Below, in pieces: positions 58,530-64,000 of a DNA stretch of 64,000 nt. Position 1 is the stretch's first letter. Every line of letters begins with the position of its first letter. The position numbers were made by a program, and so were the translations under genes. Under the pieces are notes generated by a model. The model was given only the letters and a program-made list of their open reading frames with translations, was not told the DNA's origin and made no database searches. The stretch comes from Palsa-883 sp963847615 (GTDB lineage Bacteria > Pseudomonadota > Alphaproteobacteria > Acetobacterales > Acetobacteraceae), in the NCBI GenBank assembly GCA_963847615.1, contig CAWKAN010000022.1:44252-108251 (forward strand), in the 5' to 3' direction.

Positions 58530-60866
58530 CTAGCCGTTCAGCTCGCGAAAGCGGCGGCCCGCGGCGACCAACTCCTGCAGCAGCGGCGCCGGCTCCCAGC
58601 CGACGCCGTTCTCGGCGTGCATCGATTGCACCCGTTGCAGCACCACGTCGAGGCCGATGTCGTCCGCCTCGTGCATCGGGCCGCCGCGCCAGGCGGGATA
58701 GCCGTAGCCGTGCACCAGCACCACGTCGATGTCGGAGGGACGCGCGGCGATGCCCTCGGCCAGGATGCGCGCGCCCTCGTTCACCATCGTCGCGTGCACG
58801 CGCTGCTGGATGGCAGCGGGCGAGATCGGCTGGCGCGTAATGCCGCGCTCGGCGGCGGCGCGCAGGATCAGCGCCGCGGTCTCGGGGTTGGCCAGCCGCT
58901 TGCCGTCCTGGTGCCGGTAGAACCCGGCGCCGGTCTTCTGGCCGTAGTTCCCCCGCTCGCAGATCCAGTCGTAGACCGGCGAATAGCGCTCGCGCGGATC
59001 GCGCGTGGGCGCGCGCCGCTTGCGCATCATCCAGTCAACGTCCAGCCCGGCCATGTCCAGCACGGCGAAGGGGCCCATGGCGAAACCATAGGCCTCCAGC
59101 GCCGCGTCCACCTCGGCGGGGGTCGCGCCATCCTCCAGCGCGTATTCGCACTGCAGGCGCCAGCGGTAGAAGATGCGGTTGCCGATGAAACCATCGCACA
59201 CGCCGGCCACCACCGCGACCTTGCGCAGCCGGCGCGCCAGGGCCAGGCCGGTCGCCAGCGCCTCGGGCAGCGCGCGCCGCGTGCGCACCAGCTCCAGCAG
59301 CCGCATCACGTGCGCGGGGCTGAAGAAATGCGTGCCGATCACCCGCTCGGGCGCGTCCACCTCGTCGGCCAGCAGGTCGATGTCGAGGTAGGACGTGTTC
59401 GACGCCAGCACCGCGTCGCGCCGCACGATGCCCGACAGCGCGCGGAACACCGCCTGCTTCACCGCCAGGTCCTCGATCACCGCCTCGATCACCAGGTCGG
59501 CGTCGCGCAGCGTCTTCAGGTCGTGGCGATAGGTGATGCGCCCGGTGCGCTCGGCATGCGCCTGCGCGGTCAGCCGCCCGGCCTTGAGCTGGCGGTTGTG
59601 CACCGCGCGCACCCGCATCTCGGCGGCGGCGGCGGCCTGCTCGTTCATCTCCACCAGGGTCACGTCCAGCCCGGCATCGGCCAGCGCCACTGCGATGCCC
59701 GATCCCATCGTGCCGCCGCCGACCACGCCCACCCGGCGCAGCGGCCAGGGCATCGCACCCGGCGGCATGCGCGCGGCCACCCGCTCGGCATGGAACAGAT
59801 GGCGCAGCGCGCGCGACTGCGGACCGGGGCGCAGCTCCTGGTTGATGGCGGCCTCGAACGCCATGCCCTCGGCGATCGGCAGGCGCAGCGCCGCCGCGAT
59901 CGCCTCGGCGGCGCGCAGCGGGGCGACGGCACCGCGGGCGCGCCGCCGCACCGTCGCCACCGCCGCCTCGAACGCCGCCGGGTCGTGCGCCGGCACCGCG
60001 CGCTCGGCGACGCGGGGCAGGTGGCCGACCTCGGCCAAATAGCGCGCCCGATCGGCGGCGGCGCGGCGCAGGTCGGTGGCGACCTCGTCAACCAGGCCGA
60101 GCACCATGGCTTCGTCGGCCGGCACGTGCCGCCCGGAGGTGATGATCTCCAGCGCCACCAGCGGGCCGACCAGCCGGGGCAGGCGTTGCGTGCCGCCGGC
60201 GCCGGGGATGATGCCGATGCGCACCTCGGGCAGCCCGACATAGGCGTCCGGCGCGATCAGGCGGGAATGGCAGGCCAGCGCCACTTCGAACCCGCCGCCC
60301 AGCGCGGTGCCATGGATCGCCGCCACCACCGGCTTGGGACAGGCCTCCAGCGCGCGGACGAAATCCTGCGTGGTGACCCCGGCCGGGCCGGCGGGTGGCA
60401 TATGGTCGAACTCGCGGATGTCGGCGCCGGCGATGAAGGTGCGCCCCTCGGCGGCGATCACCGCGGCATGCAGGGCCGGATCGGCGACCACGCGGGCGAG
60501 CGCGGCGATCAGCCCCTGGCGCACCGCCTGCGACAGCGCATTCACCGGCGGATGATCCACCAGGATCAGGCCGACATCGCCCATGCGCTCCAGCCGCACC
60601 ACCTCCCGGCCATTGGGGTCCTGCCCCCCGTCTGCGGTCCCCCCGTCTGCGGTCCCCCCGTCTGCGGTCCCCCCGTCTGCGGTCCCCCCGTCTGCGGTCC
60701 CCCCGTCTGCGCTCCCCGGGTCTGCGCTCCCCGGGTCTGCGCTCCCCTGGGGTCCCTGCCCCGCGCGTTGCTGTCCCTTGGCTTGGCCATCGGCGTTCCC
60801 CGGCTTGTCGTCCGGCCGCCAGAATAGGCCGGTTTCGCCAGGTGCGTCATCGTTGGCGCTTTCCAC
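58530..60866 (-). CDS. FadB/FadJ-like trifunctional enzyme: enoyl-CoA hydratase/3-hydroxyacyl-CoA dehydrogenase
   Basis: A 778-residue two-enzyme fusion for beta-oxidation. Residues ~85-270 are a crotonase: FIAGADIREFD, the HGTALGGGFEVALACH oxyanion loop and PEVRIGIIPGAGGTQRLPR, with both catalytic Glu present. Residues ~375-570 form the NAD dehydrogenase: VGVVGGGTMGSGIAVALADAG, SNTSYLDI and IGTHFFSPAHVMRLLE (catalytic His). The C-terminus to 690 is the helical dimer part. The first ~85 residues are a Gly/Asp/Ala-rich extension with GGTAD repeats from a 15-bp array, absent in homologues. Confidence 0.9.
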   Translation of the reverse strand: MESANDDAPGETGLFWRPDDKPGNADGQAKGQQRAGQGPQGSADPGSADPGSADGGTADGGTADGGTADGGTADGGTADGGQDPNGREVVRLERMGDVGLILVDHPPVNALSQAVRQGLIAALARVVADPALHAAVIAAEGRTFIAGADIREFDHMPPAGPAGVTTQDFVRALEACPKPVVAAIHGTALGGGFEVALACHSRLIAPDAYVGLPEVRIGIIPGAGGTQRLPRLVGPLVALEIITSGRHVPADEAMVLGLVDEVATDLRRAAADRARYLAEVGHLPRVAERAVPAHDPAAFEAAVATVRRRARGAVAPLRAAEAIAAALRLPIAEGMAFEAAINQELRPGPQSRALRHLFHAERVAARMPPGAMPWPLRRVGVVGGGTMGSGIAVALADAGLDVTLVEMNEQAAAAAEMRVRAVHNRQLKAGRLTAQAHAERTGRITYRHDLKTLRDADLVIEAVIEDLAVKQAVFRALSGIVRRDAVLASNTSYLDIDLLADEVDAPERVIGTHFFSPAHVMRLLELVRTRRALPEALATGLALARRLRKVAVVAGVCDGFIGNRIFYRWRLQCEYALEDGATPAEVDAALEAYGFAMGPFAVLDMAGLDVDWMMRKRRAPTRDPRERYSPVYDWICERGNYGQKTGAGFYRHQDGKRLANPETAALILRAAAERGITRQPISPAAIQQRVHATMVNEGARILAEGIAARPSDIDVVLVHGYGYPAWRGGPMHEADDIGLDVVLQRVQSMHAENGVGWEPAPLLQELVAAGRRFRELNG
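60625..60755. repeat. 15-bp tandem repeat in the fadB-like gene
   Basis: About nine units: six of cccccgtctgcggtc type followed by three of ccgggtctgcgctcc type, all 15 bp. They encode GGTAD/PGSAD pentapeptides on the minus strand. It is the longest of the in-frame arrays, and adjacent units are near-identical. Confidence 0.9.
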
Positions 60867-60944
60867 CGGATGCGGTGCCGATTACCGTCCGCCGGGAGGG
60901 GACAGGCATGGCGCCGGTCCGGACCGCAACAGCCGAGGTGGGTC

Positions 60945-61511
60945 ATGGACGTTGAGCGGGTCCAGCGCATGGGGCGGCCGCACGGATTGCCGTTTCGCAT
61001 CACCAGGATCGGCCACATCGCGCTGCACGTGCGCGACCTTGAGCGGTCAACGAAATTCTACACCGAAGTGCTCGGCTTCAAGATTTCCGACGTCTACGCC
61101 GGCAGCGAACTGCCGGGCGGCGCGGTGTTCCTGCGCTGCAACGCCGATCATCACGGGATCGCGCTGTTCCCGGCCACCGCGGCCCCCGAACCGGGGCGCG
61201 GCATGCACCACATCGCCTTCGAGGTCGCCACGCTCGACGAGCTGGTGCGGCTGCGGGCGCATCTGCGCCAACACGACGCCCAGATCGACTTCGATGGCCG
61301 CCGCCGCGCCGGGGTGCAACTCGCCATCGAGTTCCGCGATCCGGACGGCCACCGGCTGGAGGTCTACTGGGGCATCGACCAGATCGGCAGCGACGATCGC
61401 GCCCGCCCGGCCGAGGAATGGAAGGGCGCCAAAAGCCTGGAGGCGGCAATCGCCGACCCGGTGAAGGGCCAGGACACCAGCCTGGCCGACCCCACGCTGC
61501 TGCCGCGCTGA
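60945..61511 (+). CDS. VOC-family (glyoxalase/dioxygenase-like) protein
   Basis: A 188-residue protein. FRITRIGHIALHVRDLERSTKFYTEVLGFKI opens the fold with a metal His; HHGIALFP, GMHHIAFEVATLDELV and the DPDGHRLEVYWGID block supply the others. It resembles extradiol-dioxygenase-like VOC proteins, with a C-terminal ~45-residue tail. The start at 60945 avoids the upstream open stretch (ATG 60870). Divergent from the fadB-like gene, with no shared pathway evident. Confidence 0.85.
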   Translation: MDVERVQRMGRPHGLPFRITRIGHIALHVRDLERSTKFYTEVLGFKISDVYAGSELPGGAVFLRCNADHHGIALFPATAAPEPGRGMHHIAFEVATLDELVRLRAHLRQHDAQIDFDGRRRAGVQLAIEFRDPDGHRLEVYWGIDQIGSDDRARPAEEWKGAKSLEAAIADPVKGQDTSLADPTLLPR

Positions 61512-61512
61512 C

Positions 61513-61850
61513 CCCGCCAGGGCCGGCAGGGGGGAGGAAGCAAGGCCGGGGCTCCGCCCCAGACCCCGCCAAGGGGCGCTGCCCCTTGGAACCCCGCCAA
61601 GGGCTCGCCCTTGGAACCCTTCACTGGGCGTGTGGGGAGGGGAAGGGGGCGTGTGGGCAGGGTGCCGGTGCCGGCCGTCGCGACGGCCGGCACCGGCACC
61701 CTGCCCACACGCCCCCTTCCCCTCCCCACACGCCCAGTCATGGAGTCCAGAGGCCGCTGCCTCTGGTGGGGGTCCAGGGGGCAAAGCCCCCTGGCGGGGT
61801 CTGGGGCGGAGCCCCGGCCTTGCTTCCTCCCCCCTGCTGGCCCTGGCGGG
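61513..61850. repeat. Family A palindromic element, complete copy (A7)
   Basis: The central palindrome, 61623-61738, is 116 bp with tip ggccgtcgcgacggcc. Outer arms are gggcgtgtgg/ccacacgccc where other copies have gggagtgtgg/ccacactccc, a change made in both arms. Terminal inverted repeats run over ~60 bp (cccgccagggcc...gcaaggccggggctccgcc), with one mismatch and including the locus-specific outer ~25 bp. Confidence 0.92.
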
Positions 61851-61891
61851 CCGTTGTGTTCCTGGCAACTTCTGCATGCTAATCACTGGCG

Positions 61892-63424
61892 ATGGGTTAC
61901 TGGGGCAAGGTGATTGGTGGCGTGACCGGGTTCGCGGTGGGCGGGCCGTTCGGTGCCGTGCTCGGCGCCGCGATTGGCCATGCGGCGGATTCCGGCGCCA
62001 TCCCCAATGTGCACCTGCCGTTCGGCAGCCAGCCGCGGCAGAACGCCTGGGGTCCGGCGCGCGTGGCCGCGCTGTTCGGGCGCAAGGACCAGTTGTTCGC
62101 CATCACCGTGGTTGTGCTGTCGGCCAAGCTCGCCAAGTGCGATGGCCCGGTCGGGCGCGCCGAGATCGACGCCTTCAAGCGGCAGTTCCGCATTCCTCCC
62201 GAATCGGTGCGCGACATCGGCCGGCTGTTCGACCAGGCGCGCGACAGCACCGACGGGTTCGAGACCTATGCCGACCAGCTCGGCGAGGCCTTCGCCGACA
62301 ATCGCGGCATGCTGGAGGATGTGCTGACCGCGCTGTTCGTCGTCGCGCGCGCCGACAACCCGCTCAATCAGACCGAGTACGAATTCCTGTCGCGGGTGCA
62401 TCAGGGGTTCCGGCTGGACCAGGCCGCGTGGGACCGCGCCCGTGGGGCCAGGCCGCGCGCGGGGTGGAAAGAGGCGGCGGACGACGCGCCCGATCCCTAT
62501 GCGGTGCTCGGTGTGCCGCGCTCGACCAGCGACGCGGAGCTGCACGCGGCGTGGAAGCAGTTGATGCGGGAGAACCATCCGGACAGCCTGGCCGCGCGCG
62601 GGGTGCCGGCGGAGTTCATTGCACGGGCCAGCGACAAGGTGGCGCGGATCAATGCGGCGTGGGATCAGATCAAGCGCGAGCGGGGCCTGTCGACTCTCGG
62701 CATTCGTGAGCTGCCCAGTCCGAACCAGGACGAGCGGCCGGCGGGTACGCCGATCGACATGCTGATCCTGCATTACACCGGCATGCAGAGCGCGCGGGCG
62801 GCGATCGAGCGGCTGCGCGATCCGGCGGCGAAGGTGTCCTCGCATTACGTGGTGGACGAGGATGGCTTCATCCTGCGCCTGGTGGCCGAGGAACGGCGGG
62901 CGTTCCACGCCGGCGTGTCGTATTGGCGCGGGCACAGCGAGCTGAACGGGCGTTCGATCGGCATCGAGATCGTCAATCCGGGACACGAGTTTGGCTATCG
63001 CGACTTTCCGGTCCTGCAACTGGCGGCGGTGTGCGATCTGTGCCTGTCGATCCTGTCGCGCCATGCAATTCCGGCGCGCAACATTGTCGCGCACAGCGAC
63101 GTGGCGCCGGACCGCAAGGAGGATCCGGGGGAAAAATTCGACTGGGAGGGGTTGGCGCAGAACGGCGTGGGGGTGTGGCCGGCGGGGGTTGCGGACCGCG
63201 GCACGACCGGGGCGGTGCGCGATGCGGCGGGGTTGCGCGGCGCGCGCGCGGCGCTGGCGGATATCGGCTATCGGGTGGCGCCGGAGGGCGCGCTCGACCC
63301 GGCGCTGGCCGCGGTGCTGCGCGCGTTCCAGCGGCATTGGCGGCCGGAGGCGGTGACCGGTCAGGCGGACGCCGGAACGATGGCGCGGCTGCTGGCGGTG
63401 GCGCAGATGGTGACGCGCGGCTAG
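61892..63424 (+). CDS. DjlA-like co-chaperone fused to an AmpD-type N-acetylmuramoyl-L-alanine amidase
   Basis: A 510-residue fusion. Residues 1-35 are a Gly-rich membrane-type N-terminus (GGPFGAVLGAAIGHAAD). Residues ~70-180 are a TerB-like helical domain, and residues ~205-265 a J domain with HPD at 229-231. Then, without a stop, ELPSPNQDERPAGTPIDMLILHYTG begins an amidase-2 domain: SSHYVVDEDG, GRSIGIEIVNPG and VAHSDVAPDRKEDPG carry the zinc His, catalytic Glu and Lys. Residues ~445-505 are a peptidoglycan-binding domain. In relatives djlA and the amidase are, to my knowledge, neighbouring separate genes. The role is probably cell-wall muropeptide recycling plus DnaK cooperation. Confidence 0.85.
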   Translation: MGYWGKVIGGVTGFAVGGPFGAVLGAAIGHAADSGAIPNVHLPFGSQPRQNAWGPARVAALFGRKDQLFAITVVVLSAKLAKCDGPVGRAEIDAFKRQFRIPPESVRDIGRLFDQARDSTDGFETYADQLGEAFADNRGMLEDVLTALFVVARADNPLNQTEYEFLSRVHQGFRLDQAAWDRARGARPRAGWKEAADDAPDPYAVLGVPRSTSDAELHAAWKQLMRENHPDSLAARGVPAEFIARASDKVARINAAWDQIKRERGLSTLGIRELPSPNQDERPAGTPIDMLILHYTGMQSARAAIERLRDPAAKVSSHYVVDEDGFILRLVAEERRAFHAGVSYWRGHSELNGRSIGIEIVNPGHEFGYRDFPVLQLAAVCDLCLSILSRHAIPARNIVAHSDVAPDRKEDPGEKFDWEGLAQNGVGVWPAGVADRGTTGAVRDAAGLRGARAALADIGYRVAPEGALDPALAAVLRAFQRHWRPEAVTGQADAGTMARLLAVAQMVTRG

Positions 63425-63454
63425 CGCGCGGCCGCGCGGGTTCCCCGCCTGGCC

Positions 63455-63726
63455 GCCCTACGGGGTTCACCCACCCCCTGGCCGCGATTGTTGACCGACC
63501 GGTCGGCCCTGGGCGGGTTCGCAGCGTCCGCAGGCAAGCAAGTAAGCAAAGAATTTGGCTGATATGGCGTTGACGGTTGGACGGCCCCGTAGGGCGGAAA
63601 AGCGCAGCGCCTTCCGCCATCGGACGGTGGCGGGATATGTTGTTGGGGACGTCGGCAGATGCGAGCGGCGCGCCCGGCGGTGGCGGAAGGCGCTGCGCTT
63701 TTCCGCCCTACGGGGCCGTCCAACAG
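63455..63726. repeat. Family B fold-back element with leader, inverted core (B3)
   Basis: Leader 63455-63558 matches that of B1. The core, 63559-63726, starts gctgatatggcgttgacgg but its loop is the reverse complement of B1/B2 (ggatatgttgttggggacgtcgg). The right terminal repeat breaks off after gtccaac, so the last ~15 bp are lost or replaced. Confidence 0.85.
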
Positions 63727-63794
63727 CCAGTGCCCGGGTCGCATCACCGGAGCGCGCCGACCGCCGCGGGCAACGATCGGTGAATGCCGTAGGC

Positions 63795-64000
63795 CTAGCC
63801 GCCGGGAGGCCGGTATTTCGTGCCCTCGGCGAGCGCCTTGTCCATCTCGGCGATGGTCAGCAGCGGGACGGTGCGCGTGCTGGCCATTCCGCTTGCCCCG
63901 ACGGCGACACCAAGCGTGGCGGCGTTCACGTGGCTGGGCAGGTCAACGACGACCAGCACGTCGTCCTCGCCGAGCGCGTAGTACATGGCGTCGAGCTTGC
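63795..64000 (-). CDS. GYD-domain protein, C-terminal part (runs off the window)
   Basis: The visible ~68 residues KLDAMYYALGEDDVLVVVDLP, ATLGVAVGASGMASTRTVPLLTIAEMDKAL match the C-terminal half of GYD-domain proteins (~100 residues, ferredoxin-like fold, unknown function). The N-terminus with the GYD motif lies beyond base 64000. Confidence 0.82.
   Translation of the reverse strand, partial: KLDAMYYALGEDDVLVVVDLPSHVNAATLGVAVGASGMASTRTVPLLTIAEMDKALAEGTKYRPPGG

Noticed and set aside
60625..60755. CRISPR array
   Set aside because: The 15-bp units are contiguous with no unique spacers and lie in frame within a coding gene.
58617..60827. 736-residue open frame opposite to the FadB-like gene
   Set aside because: It is the shadow of a well-supported beta-oxidation enzyme and of the 15-bp array.

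Overview
This window is very GC-rich, densely coding DNA from an alphaproteobacterium, most likely Rhodospirillales/Acetobacteraceae. The signs are a separate F0 ATP synthase operon with split b and b' subunits (atpI-atpB-atpE-atpG-atpF), the gene string trpC-moaC-moeA next to lexA, a direct-repeat SOS box of the form GTTC-N7-GTTC beside lexA, and many Tat- or Sec-exported oxidoreductases. The taxonomic call is inference from gene order and composition; no rRNA is present.

Layout. 1-4.8 kb: end of a family 2 glycosyltransferase, a photolyase remnant, a frameshifted metallophosphatase, an exported DUF6134 protein, and a SixA phosphatase coupled to a CHAD protein. 4.9-8.4 kb: lexA and trpC-moaC-moeA. 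8.8-11.8 kb: a periplasmic dehydrogenase operon (GMC flavoprotein, Tat small subunit, VOC protein, cytochrome c). 11.9-16.7 kb: toxin-antitoxin island (vapBC, orphan HigA-like regulator, higBA, a small protein, an AT-richer HEPN-like gene) plus a persulfide dioxygenase-rhodanese protein. 16.8-19.4 kb: two-subunit thiamine-diphosphate decarboxylase and an MFS exporter. 19.7-21.0 kb: citrate synthase broken by three +1 shifts. 21.0-22.1 kb: gene-free DNA with an origin-like cluster of motifs. 25.7-30.9 kb: a 1354-residue Eco57I-like restriction-modification protein followed by HEPN/nucleotidyltransferase genes and a broken antitoxin. 31-34.4 kb: tartrate dehydrogenase-like gene, pyrE and an FMN-glutamate-synthase-like protein. 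Then tRNA-Leu(CAA), an HpaB-type hydroxylase, the F0 operon, a CadC-like regulator, an acyl-CoA ligase and small-molecule catabolic genes (42.5-48.7 kb), an HD/Zn-alcohol-dehydrogenase pair, a lone radical SAM protein, amidohydrolase/deacetylase genes, rpmG, CinA, a FadB-like enzyme, and a DjlA-amidase fusion.

The most unusual content is repetitive. Four complete and two partial or half copies of a large palindromic intergenic element (family A; 8.5, 24.6, 48.7 and 61.5 kb complete, 4.8 and 19.4 kb partial) carry a central 116-120 bp hairpin. Its sequence differs from copy to copy while the two arms stay complementary, and in each complete copy the inverted symmetry runs out into locus-specific flanking DNA. 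A second fold-back family (B; 34.5, 58.1 and 63.6 kb) and at least six in-frame 15-bp minisatellites encoding pentapeptide repeats in unrelated genes add to this.

Several genes with conserved functions carry single-base frameshifts (gltA three, metallophosphatase one, nucleotidyltransferase one, ParD-like antitoxin two). Whether these are real decay or sequencing error has to be settled by reads, and it affects the interpretation of about five loci.
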